Shown here one piece after another: positions 1-6,412 of a DNA stretch of 6,685 bases. The notes beneath the pieces are model-generated. The model saw nothing but the letters and a program-made list of their open reading frames with translations, was not told the DNA's origin and searched no databases. Every line of letters starts with the position of its first letter. The first letter of the stretch is position 1. Origin of the DNA: Rhodospirillales bacterium (GTDB taxonomy: Bacteria; Pseudomonadota; Alphaproteobacteria; Rhodospirillales; JAOUPW01); the NCBI GenBank assembly GCA_029879665.1, contig JAOUPW010000109.1, positions 1-6,685 on the forward strand, given 5' to 3'. The position numbers and the translations under genes are program-made.

Positions 1-167
1 ATTGCAGAGCCGGCCTCGGCGGCTTCCTGGCCGATACATAAATGGACAGGACAGCGCATTTCCTGATCGGGGTAGAGCTCAGCGATCCGTTCCTCGACGG
101 TGCGGATATAAAGCATCCCCCGATAGAGGGATTTTTTCAGAACGGCTTCCATTATGGCTTGATCCAA
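1..167 (-). CDS. Thiamine-diphosphate dehydrogenase E1 component, alpha subunit (N-terminal fragment, cut by window edge)
   Basis: This is the first 50-55 residues of a pyruvate-dehydrogenase-type E1 alpha protein; the rest lies beyond base 1. Visible are the opening helix LYRGMLYIRTVEERIAELY and the motif CPVHLCIGQEAAEAG. The latter matches the family pattern HLxxGQEA, found at the start of the ThDP-binding E1 alpha fold (human PDHA1 has CHLCDGQEA). Family members are roughly 320-370 residues and pair with a beta subunit to decarboxylate a 2-oxo acid or transfer a two-carbon unit. The gene follows the RfaE-like gene by about 10 bases, so it is almost certainly co-transcribed with it. I chose the TTG at 167-165 because AAGGTG sits 5 bases upstream. 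The ATG at 152-150 is the alternative and has only a weak GGA 10 bases upstream. In a polysaccharide locus such a subunit is probably not the housekeeping pyruvate dehydrogenase, but the substrate cannot be read from this fragment. Confidence 0.8.
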   Translation of the reverse strand, partial: MDQAIMEAVLKKSLYRGMLYIRTVEERIAELYPDQEMRCPVHLCIGQEAAEAGSA

Positions 168-172
168 TACGG

Positions 173-178
173 CACCTT
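173..178 (-). promoter_or_regulatory. Ribosome binding site for the E1 alpha gene (decides a TTG start)
   Basis: The minus strand reads AAGGTG followed by CCGTA and then TTG (167-165). The site overlaps the TAA stop of the RfaE-like gene at 179-177, which suggests translational coupling. It is the reason for preferring TTG over the downstream ATG at 152. Confidence 0.45.
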
Positions 179-1751
179 ACTTCAGCAAGGCGGTAAGGAA
201 TTTGATCAACGGAATTTTCTCGACCGAAGAGCGGTGGCCGACGATCTCCACCTTCAATGCGCCGACGGCGTTGCCGAGAAAACTGACCTGATCCATCGGC
301 ACCCCGGCGGCGACCAAGGGCGCCGTCACCGAAAAAAAGGCATCCCCCGCACCGACAGTATCGACGATGGTGCTGGTCAGGGCAGGAGTTTTGTTGATTC
401 CGGCCCCCTTTTCATAGGCAATACTTCCGTGCTTGCCGACGGTAACCATAATTTTGGGGCAATCAATCACTTCGGGAAGACGCTTGGAGATTATCTCGTC
501 TAGATCGGAAAGATTGTCATGAACGGCAAGTCGCGCTTCGGGGCCGTCAATGCAGATGTAGTCCGCTTTGCGGTACTTGCTGATAACATTGAAACCGTGA
601 TTGGCGCTGTTGGTCTGGGTATTTACGGCCAGGAACTTCGCATTTTCAATCAGCAACTCCACGGTCCCGTTGTTGAGCAGACCATGACCGAAATCCGTCA
701 CCACAACCACATCGGCATCCTTGATACGCGATTCGATTAACGCATTCAGCTCAAGTTCTTCTTCGGAAAATAGCGGCGCATCATCCATAAAATAAACTTC
801 AAACATCTTTCGCATGGCATAACTGGTATCGATGAAGCGGGTCTTGCGCGTTGTCGGCGCTTCTTTACGGTGGAATGCATGCAGTTTGACATTTTGCTTC
901 AAAGTGTCTCGCGCCAATTCTTCAAAGCTGTCGTGGCTGCCGAAGCTGGTAATCACTTCGACGCTCTTGCACAAATCGGCGACATGATTGGCGGCGGCGA
1001 ATACGCCACCGGCAAAGATTTCACGCTCTTCGAACAAGGTCGCGATCATATTTTCCTTAGGCGATTTTCCCAAGGGGCGGACATATTGGTAATCATCGAT
1101 GATGGCATCACCGACAAACAGAACTCGAAGATTTGTTAGCTTGTCCAGACTTTCAAAGAGAGTCGGCAAAATGTTTTTTTCACGCATACCTTCGAGAAAA
1201 TCGTGGAGGGTCGGTTCGTGAATATTTAGATATTTATTAATCAAATTCGAAGACGAAAACGTAATATCATCCGTGAATACTACTTTTCCACCGTATTCCA
1301 GAACGGTTTCGCGTTCCGCGTTGATTTTACCGGTAACGTCTTCGTTGGCGTTTTTGTAATCACTCCCCTTGACGTAAACATCCGGCCTGATGGTGCTTAA
1401 AACCGGTTCCGCGCTTGACGCATCGTTGACCGCCACCCAGTCCACATATTCGAGAGCCGCCAGCATTTCGGCGCGCAGCTGTTCGGTAAAAACGGGGCGG
1501 CCGGGCCCCTTGTTGACGTGCTTGTCCGCCGTCACCGTCACGAACAATACGTTTCCTTCGTGGCGGGCATTCTCCAGATGCCGGATATGCCCCATATGGA
1601 GAAGATCGAAGACGCCGTGGCACAACACCACCTTGAGGCCCATGGCCTTGGCCTGGGTGGAAATCTCGCCCAGTTCCTTGACGGATCTGATTTTATCGCG
1701 GGGACGGCTGGCCGGACCGTGAACCATGGGAACCACGGTACGATCATTCAT
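177..1751 (-). CDS. RfaE/HldE-like bifunctional protein with reversed order: nucleotidyltransferase then PfkB-type sugar kinase
   Basis: The 524-residue protein joins two sugar-activation domains. Residues about 25-175 form a cytidylyltransferase-like domain: VVLCHGVFDLLHMGHIRHL (41-59) with the HxGH signature at 52-55, KGPGRPVF (81-88), RAEMLAALEYVDWV, VKGSDY (127-132) and FSSSNLI (165-171), the usual RfaE domain II signposts. Residues about 208-520 form a PfkB/ribokinase-like kinase: VGDAIIDDY (213-221), GGVFAAANHVADL (248-260) and DTVGAGDAF (464-472), whose GAGD aspartate (470) is the expected catalytic base. Escherichia coli HldE has the kinase first and the transferase second; here the order is swapped. 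The kinase also has NTQ (378-380) and IDGPEA (401-406) where HldE has DPK and TPNLSE. Inferred role: a cytosolic enzyme that phosphorylates a sugar and/or couples a sugar phosphate to ADP or CDP for glycan synthesis. The start is the ATG behind a G-rich Shine-Dalgarno; no better internal start is seen. Domain assignment is firm, substrate is not. Confidence 0.9.
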   Translation of the reverse strand: MNDRTVVPMVHGPASRPRDKIRSVKELGEISTQAKAMGLKVVLCHGVFDLLHMGHIRHLENARHEGNVLFVTVTADKHVNKGPGRPVFTEQLRAEMLAALEYVDWVAVNDASSAEPVLSTIRPDVYVKGSDYKNANEDVTGKINAERETVLEYGGKVVFTDDITFSSSNLINKYLNIHEPTLHDFLEGMREKNILPTLFESLDKLTNLRVLFVGDAIIDDYQYVRPLGKSPKENMIATLFEEREIFAGGVFAAANHVADLCKSVEVITSFGSHDSFEELARDTLKQNVKLHAFHRKEAPTTRKTRFIDTSYAMRKMFEVYFMDDAPLFSEEELELNALIESRIKDADVVVVTDFGHGLLNNGTVELLIENAKFLAVNTQTNSANHGFNVISKYRKADYICIDGPEARLAVHDNLSDLDEIISKRLPEVIDCPKIMVTVGKHGSIAYEKGAGINKTPALTSTIVDTVGAGDAFFSVTAPLVAAGVPMDQVSFLGNAVGALKVEIVGHRSSVEKIPLIKFLTALLK

Positions 1752-1756
1752 GACCG

Positions 1757-1765
1757 CCCCCCCTC
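1757..1765 (-). promoter_or_regulatory. Ribosome binding site of the RfaE-like gene, with a run of seven G
   Basis: The minus strand reads GAGGGGGGG (the GA is followed by seven G), then CGGTC and ATG at 1751-1749. GAGG pairs with the anti-Shine-Dalgarno at about 10 bases spacing, and shifted G-run pairings give shorter spacing. A seven-base homopolymer immediately upstream of the start is prone to length change and could tune translation. Confidence 0.55.
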
Positions 1766-1866
1766 ACAAGAAGGTTGCCGACAAGAAAGACTTCACGCCC
1801 GCCATATGGCGAATTAACTATCATGACGCCGTTAAATGCGGCGCAAGCAGGATGGAAGGATAACAT

Positions 1867-1883
1867 TTGAAGTTTCTCTTCAA
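1867..1883. repeat. Short perfect inverted repeat in the predicted leader
   Basis: The sequence is TTGAAG, a five-base loop, then CTTCAA. A 6-bp stem with a 5-base loop lies about 65-80 bases downstream of the predicted transcription start and about 115 bases before the RfaE-like start codon. It is not followed by a T-run on the minus strand, so it is not a terminator. It could be an operator half-site pair or a leader hairpin, or chance. Confidence 0.3.
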
Positions 1884-1953
1884 TCAGTTTGTCCAATTCG
1901 ATTGCTGAAATCCACAATTCTTGCCGGAATCTGCATCGAACGAATAGAAACAC

Positions 1954-1982
1954 AATATAACGCATGCCCCGGGTTTTGTGAA
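1954..1982 (-). promoter_or_regulatory. Sigma70-type promoter candidate for the RfaE-like / E1 alpha transcript
   Basis: On the minus strand, TTCACA (1982-1977) is separated by exactly 17 bases from TATATT (1959-1954). Each hexamer matches 5 of 6 consensus positions (TTGACA, TATAAT) and the spacing is optimal. Transcription would begin near 1947 and give a leader of about 195 bases before the ATG at 1751. It sits in the only long non-coding gap of the window, where a second promoter would be expected. It is prediction only; the AT-rich surroundings raise the chance of coincidental matches. Confidence 0.5.
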
Positions 1983-2061
1983 CTCCGCGTTTCCTTAATC
2001 AGTCCTGTTTTTCCCTTTAAAATCAAAAAGGTTTTGTGGAATTGCATAGGCTCTCTCGCGG

Positions 2062-2075
2062 CCGCCAGGTGGCGG
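2062..2075. repeat. GC-rich inverted repeat just after the 358-residue gene
   Basis: CCGCCA and TGGCGG are perfect inverted arms around a two-base centre, 25 bases beyond the TGA stop of the upstream minus-strand gene. Its position fits a 3-prime end structure, but on the minus strand it is followed by a purine/GC-rich stretch rather than a T-run, so it is not a standard intrinsic terminator. It may stabilise the mRNA 3-prime end or be incidental. Confidence 0.3.
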
Positions 2076-2099
2076 GGGGTTAAAAGGACGCCGTCGGAA

Positions 2100-3176
2100 T
2101 CAGCCGGAGATAAGGTCTTGGAAATTCTTGAACTCTCTCGAGATAACCTCAAAGGTATCATCCTCCCAAACCAGTTTTTGGCTTGGGCCCGCAAAATGAT
2201 AAGACTCACCTTTTTTCATCCCAAGCCAGTTCAGGTATTCTTCCGATGTGCTGTACGCATTTTCACAAACGATTCTAAATCCCAGATAATTGACGGATTT
2301 ATTATACACGCACACGGAAAACGGCCCAACAGGAACGGATAAATTTACATGACTTAATTCATAAAGAGCAGCCCGGGCATGCAGGTTGAGGGAGGCTTCG
2401 GGAAACGAAACGAATTTCTCGATTTCCCTTGATCCATCTTCCTGATTCCTTCCTTGAGAAACTCCGCCAAAGTAGGTCTCCGTATCACGCACGAATATCG
2501 GACAATATATTTCTGAATCCAGCGACTTGGCGAAAGCAACCCAAGCGGCAAGGTTGCTGTTTCGCTCGACGTCACGCGGCCCTTCCCTCAAGGTTAAGGT
2601 GACGGGAAGCTTGCCGTTCGCGTACCGGTCAAGCCATCGTTGCACATAATATTTTGACGACGCCGTAGCACGAATATGCCGATAATCTCGTCCCTTGTTC
2701 ACGCCAATTATTTCCCGCGACACATGCGCCGACAGCATCCCGTCGGTTATCTGTTCAACGGAATAATCCGAAGGAAAAATATGATCCCCGACCGACTTCA
2801 AGAACAGAGCGGCCTGTTCTCGAGTATTGCAAAAGGTTACCCCGACACACATCGGAGATAACCACGGAATTTGCATGAGAATATTTTGTATCCGCCATTC
2901 GTCGGGCAACGGGTCCGGCGTGCCGTGGATTCGATATGAATCATTGGCGGCGGGGACATAAACAAAATGGATTTGGCCCAGGCCGCGCTTAATTGCCTCA
3001 TCGGAAGCCAAAACCAGATATTCAATTATGCCGAAATCAATGGCCGCACACGCAAGGTCGCAAAAAACATACATGCAGGCATGAGGATCCGGGTTTTTTG
3101 GCGCTCGACCGTGCCCGCCAACCATCCTTTGTTCCGCGGTCTGCTCCCTCCTCAGACGGGGCGGGGCTACTCTCAT
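2100..3176 (-). CDS. Uncharacterised protein of 358 residues, possibly glycosyltransferase-like (GT-B)
   Basis: I do not recognise a named family with certainty. Numbered from the chosen start, the first 30 residues are basic. Then come a hydrophobic/cysteine-bearing strand (MYVFCDLACAAIDFGIIEYLVLA, about 35-57), a strand-like segment IHFVYVPA (69-76), the block LPVTLTLRE followed by ERNSNLAAWVAFAKSL (190-219), IFVRDTE (227-233), and near the C-terminus FPEASLNLHARAALYELSHVNLSVPVGPFSVCVYN (258-292). An alternating strand/helix pattern with a late acidic and GP-rich motif (here S-V-P-V-G-P) recalls the nucleotide-sugar half of GT-B glycosyltransferases, but this is an impression. There is no signal peptide or membrane helix. 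The start is the ATG at 3176-3174 because AAGGA lies 7 bases upstream; a GTG at 3254 would add 26 residues but has no ribosome site. It follows the ferredoxin gene by 89 bases, probably in the same transcript. Gene call is solid; function is unknown. Confidence 0.75.
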   Translation of the reverse strand: MRVAPPRLRREQTAEQRMVGGHGRAPKNPDPHACMYVFCDLACAAIDFGIIEYLVLASDEAIKRGLGQIHFVYVPAANDSYRIHGTPDPLPDEWRIQNILMQIPWLSPMCVGVTFCNTREQAALFLKSVGDHIFPSDYSVEQITDGMLSAHVSREIIGVNKGRDYRHIRATASSKYYVQRWLDRYANGKLPVTLTLREGPRDVERNSNLAAWVAFAKSLDSEIYCPIFVRDTETYFGGVSQGRNQEDGSREIEKFVSFPEASLNLHARAALYELSHVNLSVPVGPFSVCVYNKSVNYLGFRIVCENAYSTSEEYLNWLGMKKGESYHFAGPSQKLVWEDDTFEVISREFKNFQDLISG

Positions 3177-3183
3177 ATAAAAA

Positions 3184-3188
3184 TCCTT
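3184..3188 (-). promoter_or_regulatory. Ribosome binding site deciding the start of the 358-residue gene
   Basis: AAGGA on the minus strand, 7 bases before the ATG at 3176-3174 (spacer TTTTTAT). The longer open frame, beginning at GTG 3254, has no comparable site (its upstream bases are CGAAAATT), so the shorter protein is preferred. Confidence 0.65.
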
Positions 3189-3265
3189 AAATAAATTAAC
3201 GCCGGCGAGGTCCACAAACCTCAGCAAACAGGAATTTCTCAACAATGATGTCACAATTTTCGCAA

Positions 3266-3592
3266 TTAAGCATTTGATTCACGTTTCTTGGCGGCCGTTT
3301 CCGCATCCCAGTTTTTACCCTTGGTTACATCGTTCATCGACGTCACAGACTGCGCCTTGGCATAATCAAAATCCGCGTTAATCTGAATATAGCTTTGCCA
3401 TTTTTCAGGAACTTCGGATTCAATAAATATTGCATCCGCCGGACATGCACGCGGGCAAGCATCGCAATCAATGCATTCTTCGGGGTTGATGTAGAGCATG
3501 TTATTGCCTTCGTAGATACAATCAACAGGGCAAACTTCAACACAGTCCCCGTATTTGCAGTCCACGCATGGCTCACAAATAACGTATGTCAT
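3266..3592 (-). CDS. fdxA: Small FdxA-type ferredoxin ([3Fe-4S][4Fe-4S])
   Basis: This 108-residue soluble electron carrier opens with [17 protein letters not shown] and continues [12 protein letters not shown], the hallmark of the Azotobacter ferredoxin I / FdxA family (about 107 residues). Cysteines at 9, 17, 21, 25, 40, 43, 46 and 50 match AvFdI positions 8, 16, 20, 24, 39, 42, 45 and 49 with an offset of one. So C9, C17 and C50 should bind the 3Fe-4S cluster and C21, C40, C43 and C46 the 4Fe-4S cluster. C12 is also present, so an 8Fe form (C9-x2-C12-x4-C17) cannot be excluded. An extra cysteine, C6, is present. The tail after residue 70 diverges from standard FdxA. The gene lies 23 bases after the B12-type radical SAM gene, which suggests it supplies electrons for the reductive cleavage of SAM by its neighbours; that role is inference. 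The ATG has only a weak purine-rich site (GAAGAG) upstream. The symbol marks the family, not proven orthology. Confidence 0.93.
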   Translation of the reverse strand: MTYVICEPCVDCKYGDCVEVCPVDCIYEGNNMLYINPEECIDCDACPRACPADAIFIESEVPEKWQSYIQINADFDYAKAQSVTSMNDVTKGKNWDAETAAKKRESNA

Positions 3593-3615
3593 TTTATCGT
3601 TAACTCTTCTGTTCG

Positions 3616-5085
3616 CTAGGGAGCCACACTTTTATAGACAAAGGCATCCGTAGGAAATTCTTTGTCGTTTTTAAATTCGGATAGGATTGAGTTGTAGTCT
3701 TCGGGAGCCATAATTTCCTGCCCTTTTTTAATTTTCTGAGGCACCGTGTTTTCAAGAAAATTGGCTATCGGCGCGTTCGCCCGCCATTTTTCGTAAAGAT
3801 CCCACATCCCGTGCTCCTTACAAAGCTTGCGGACCTTTTTATCGCTCAGGATCAGGATAGGAGTATAGCAACGCAAATAGGCTTCCAGTTGAGCGAGACT
3901 TTTTGCCTGGCGCGAGAAATCCTTTGAATCAAACATGCCGTCGTCGGGAAGCATTTCATAGCGGCCCTGGAATTCGGGTATGTAGCCGTCTTCGATCTCC
4001 CCTTTATCGACAAAATATTCATACGCCGGAGTCCCCCTGAAGGGTGTAAAAATTAGCCATTGCACGATACGGGGCTGATCGAATTGCAAGACCCATTCTA
4101 TCGAGCGTTGATGGGCTTCTGGATTATCCCCGGGCAAGCCGATCACCATGTTCATCCAGGGTGTAATCCCTACTTTCTGGATCATCCGGATGGCTTTTTC
4201 GATGGTTTCGAGCTTTTCGCCTTTTCTCAGCATGCGGAAGACTTCCGGGTCGGCGGTTTCAATGCCGACGGCGAGGGTCTCGACCCCCGTTTGCTTCAAC
4301 AGAGAAAGGAACTCGTCATCAATATAATCGGCGCGCACATTAAAGACGCTGACCTTGTACGGATAACCGCGCCGGAGATATTCTTTGAGAAAATTCTTGG
4401 CGTGTTCCAGATCCTGGGTAAAGGCATCATCAATAATCGCAATCAAATTACATTTTGGGTGATTGACCGCGATCTGGTCGAGTTCTCCCCAAAAGGCATC
4501 TTCAAGGGCGCGTCCGCGCCAGCGGCTGCCGAAGACCTTGGTTGCGGCGCAGAAGGTGCAGTTGTAGTGGCAACCGCGGGAAACAAAAAGCGGATAGGTG
4601 ATTAAATTTTCGCCGTCAATCATATGCGAGAAAGAGGGTTCGTTGAAAACCTCGCTCCGGCCCAAACGGATAACTTTTTCATCGCTCTGCAATATTTGTT
4701 CGAATCTTCCGTCCGCTTCACCAATCACGACCTTGCTTACCCGCTCGTCCTTTTCCATGATATCCCAGAACGCAACGGCGTGCGGCCCTCCGACCCAAAC
4801 GGGAATTCCGGACTGGTGGGCGGCATCAAGCGCCTTTTGAACCCGCTCCATCCGCCACTCATGGGACACGGCGGAAATTCCAATAAGGTCCGGTTTTTCC
4901 CGTTCCATAAGCTCAATGAAGGCGGTCTCTTCCTGGCCTGCGGGCGGCGGGCTGAAGTGATGATCCGCGATGATAACATCGTGGCCTGAATTTATGATGG
5001 ATGTCGCCAAAATGGCGAGGCCGATCGTCGGCAACTCGCCCCTTGTGCTGTCATAAACGCCCGGCTTCCATAACAATACCTTCAT
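3616..5085 (-). CDS. B12-binding-domain radical SAM enzyme, substrate unknown
   Basis: The 489-residue cytosolic iron-sulfur enzyme has the layout of class B radical SAM proteins. Residues 1-135 form a Rossmann-like cobalamin-binding-type domain: [24 protein letters not shown] (15-30), VIIADHH (37-43), [17 protein letters not shown] (97-103) and IGEADGRF (121-128). Residues about 160-370 are the radical SAM barrel: [13 protein letters not shown] carries the CxxxCxxC motif at C172, C176 and C179 that ligates the 4Fe-4S cluster, followed by [17 protein letters not shown] (274-283) and VIGLPGDNP (314-322). The C-terminal 110 residues are family-variable and probably shape the substrate site. The classic B12-ligand motif DxHxxG is incomplete (DHHFSP), so base-off cobalamin ligation is uncertain. 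The start is the ATG at 5085 with GAGGG 7 bases upstream; in-frame ATG and TTG codons at 5106 and 5109 add 7-8 residues and are less likely. Family members methylate unactivated carbons, rearrange rings or form C-S/C-C bonds. Context favours glycan or sugar modification. Confidence 0.92.
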   Translation of the reverse strand: MKVLLWKPGVYDSTRGELPTIGLAILATSIINSGHDVIIADHHFSPPPAGQEETAFIELMEREKPDLIGISAVSHEWRMERVQKALDAAHQSGIPVWVGGPHAVAFWDIMEKDERVSKVVIGEADGRFEQILQSDEKVIRLGRSEVFNEPSFSHMIDGENLITYPLFVSRGCHYNCTFCAATKVFGSRWRGRALEDAFWGELDQIAVNHPKCNLIAIIDDAFTQDLEHAKNFLKEYLRRGYPYKVSVFNVRADYIDDEFLSLLKQTGVETLAVGIETADPEVFRMLRKGEKLETIEKAIRMIQKVGITPWMNMVIGLPGDNPEAHQRSIEWVLQFDQPRIVQWLIFTPFRGTPAYEYFVDKGEIEDGYIPEFQGRYEMLPDDGMFDSKDFSRQAKSLAQLEAYLRCYTPILILSDKKVRKLCKEHGMWDLYEKWRANAPIANFLENTVPQKIKKGQEIMAPEDYNSILSEFKNDKEFPTDAFVYKSVAP

Positions 5086-5092
5086 ATTCACG

Positions 5093-5097
5093 CCCTC
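5093..5097 (-). promoter_or_regulatory. Ribosome binding site deciding the start of the B12-type radical SAM gene
   Basis: GAGGG on the minus strand lies 7 bases before the ATG at 5085-5083. It sits inside the longer reading frame that begins at 5106 or 5109, so it argues for the shorter protein starting MKVLLWKPG, the usual N-terminal strand of this family. Confidence 0.65.
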
Positions 5098-5149
5098 ACG
5101 TCGCATCAACTTCTGTTAACACAATATATTGCGCCGACCATCATCCGTT

Positions 5150-6412
5150 TCAAGACACGTAAGAAAATACCGAGTCATAAAGTTTGGTGATTTTTTCGAT
5201 CGGGCACCCGGCCTTGTAAAGATTCTCTGCAATTTCTTCCTGATACGCATACGAAGAAACGATCACGCCGCCGTAAAGCGAAAAATCCAGTTCCGCCACC
5301 GAATACACTTTCTTCCCTAAAATCGTCTTAAGTCCCGGATTGCTGTCCGCCAAATGGCAAACGGCATTATCCAGCAGTCCCGGAAAATGCCGGAATATCG
5401 CCAGCGCATGCACGCCGGCACCATAAAGGGCGACCGGCTTGTCTCCGGCATCATCGAGTGCGGACTGAATGCGCAAAACGGCCTCTCGTTCGGCGGCGCG
5501 CCACTGGCGGATCGCATCTTGGGAACGGCGCATCGAAACTTCACTAAAGACCGGCTTGGCGGCGCCGTCCTCGCGCCGGGCGATCACGCGCAGCCCGGGA
5601 TAGTGCTTCCGCTCTTCACTCTTGACGATTTCCAATCCCCCGGATTGGGCCAGCCACTCCAGATTGTGAAGATTGAAATTGATGACATGGTAATAGCCAA
5701 GCGGCGGGGAAATGCAGCGGTCGTAGCGCATTCCGTCCGGCACTTCGATATACAAATATCCTCCGGGCCTGAGCAGACGGGCGGCCTTGCCAACGACTTC
5801 GGCCGGGTTGTCAAAATGTTCAAGGCAATGAGACAGGACCGCGACATCTACGCTTTCATGCGAGAGCTCAATCGGATCAAGAAAGGACCGGGACACGACC
5901 GTGCACCCCTCAATCGAGGAACATCGGGCGGACGCCCCCGTACTTTCGATCAGGACCGCTTCCAGATGATTTGCATTTCGCAAATAGGATTCACGAAACA
6001 TGCGAAACAGCGTTCCATCCGACGATCCTACTTCCAGGTAGGAAAGTTCATCCCGATTCTCGGCGAGCCCGAGTATTTCATTAACCTGCATTGTCTTGGT
6101 CTGAAAATTCCAGACCTCCGGCGACAAAGCCGGCAGATCGGATCGTTGATGGCCATGTTCCTTTTCAAGATCCAGTTCCGGGGAATAGAGTCGATCATCG
6201 ACGCTTCGCGTCCGGCTGTAGATCAAGCCGCAGATTGGGCACAGATCAACGGTGTAATAAAGCTTGCGGTTCAAGGCGACGACGAAATCTTCAGCAATAC
6301 GTTCGGACCGGTCTCCGGCGACATGACAGACCGGACAGGATTCCAGCGTTTTCAAGGCGCCAAACCCGTCATCTCCTCCGTCCGTCCGCCTGAGCGCCGC
6401 CGCCTCAACCAT
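5150..6412 (-). CDS. Class I SAM-dependent methyltransferase with N-terminal zinc-binding and C-terminal Rossmann-like module (sugar C-methyltransferase type)
   Basis: The 420-residue protein has three parts. Residues 20-75 hold two CxxC pairs, CPVC (26-29) and CPIC (58-61), the putative zinc-binding domain that precedes many sugar C-methyltransferases. Residues about 105-280 are a class I methyltransferase: YLEVGSSDGTLFRMF (125-139) is the SAM-binding motif I, VDVAVLSHCLEHFDNPAEVV (188-207) is the post-motif region, and LLRPGGYLYIEVPDG (213-227) the next strand-loop. Residues 325-420 contain VALYGAGVHALAIF (327-340), a GxGxxA-type nucleotide-fold turn, and VIVSSYAYQEEI (383-394), resembling the C-terminal domain of the TylC3/NovU C-methyltransferase group. 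Family members transfer methyl to carbon 3 or 5 of a nucleotide 4-keto sugar; others in glycan loci have unknown acceptors. The ATG overlaps the upstream SPASM gene by 8 bases (ATGGTTGA) and has GGTGGAG upstream, which indicates translational coupling. It lies 64 bases before the B12-type radical SAM gene. Fold is confident; acceptor is inferred. Confidence 0.9.
   Translation of the reverse strand: MVEAAALRRTDGGDDGFGALKTLESCPVCHVAGDRSERIAEDFVVALNRKLYYTVDLCPICGLIYSRTRSVDDRLYSPELDLEKEHGHQRSDLPALSPEVWNFQTKTMQVNEILGLAENRDELSYLEVGSSDGTLFRMFRESYLRNANHLEAVLIESTGASARCSSIEGCTVVSRSFLDPIELSHESVDVAVLSHCLEHFDNPAEVVGKAARLLRPGGYLYIEVPDGMRYDRCISPPLGYYHVINFNLHNLEWLAQSGGLEIVKSEERKHYPGLRVIARREDGAAKPVFSEVSMRRSQDAIRQWRAAEREAVLRIQSALDDAGDKPVALYGAGVHALAIFRHFPGLLDNAVCHLADSNPGLKTILGKKVYSVAELDFSLYGGVIVSSYAYQEEIAENLYKAGCPIEKITKLYDSVFSYVS

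Larger units (their letters stand above)
1752..2099. other. Non-coding gap of about 350 bases between two minus-strand genes
   Basis: The region separates the stop of the 358-residue gene from the start of the RfaE-like gene. Small open frames cross it on both strands, but none has a recognisable product or good start signal. It is visibly more AT-rich in its middle than the flanking genes. It holds a sigma70-type promoter candidate (1954-1982), a short perfect hairpin (1867-1883), a GC-rich inverted repeat (2062-2075) and the RfaE-like gene's ribosome binding site. No convincing intrinsic terminator (stem followed by a T-run on the minus strand) is seen after the upstream gene. The likeliest reading is a transcript boundary plus a leader of about 195 bases. 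Confidence 0.6.

Noticed and set aside
42..503. Plus-strand frame of 153 codons at the left end
   Set aside because: It is antisense to the intact kinase domain and the E1 alpha N-terminus, both supported by conserved motifs.
1744..1965. Minus-strand frame of 73 codons overlapping the RfaE-like start by 8 bases
   Set aside because: Its ATG (1965-1963) lies within the spacer of the predicted promoter, upstream of the -10 element, so that transcript would lack the start codon. Its last residues simply translate the G-rich ribosome site, and no family is recognised.
2015..2033. CCTTT...AAAGG stem in the AT-rich part of the gap as a terminator
   Set aside because: The stem is short, all but two pairs are A-T, and it is followed by GGAAAAACAGG rather than a T-run.
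1880..2209. Minus-strand frame of 109 codons across the intergenic gap
   Set aside because: It overlaps the end of the 358-residue gene in another frame, has no recognisable motif, and spans the promoter candidate.
1836..2342. Plus-strand frame of 168 codons across the intergenic gap
   Set aside because: Half of it is antisense to the 358-residue gene, and the translation looks random, rich in R/K/I with no domain.
3207..3222. GAGGT/ACCTC inverted repeat between the ferredoxin and the 358-residue gene as a terminator
   Set aside because: Only a 5-bp stem with a 6-base loop and no T-run follows on the minus strand; the T-rich stretch comes later, around the next gene's ribosome site.
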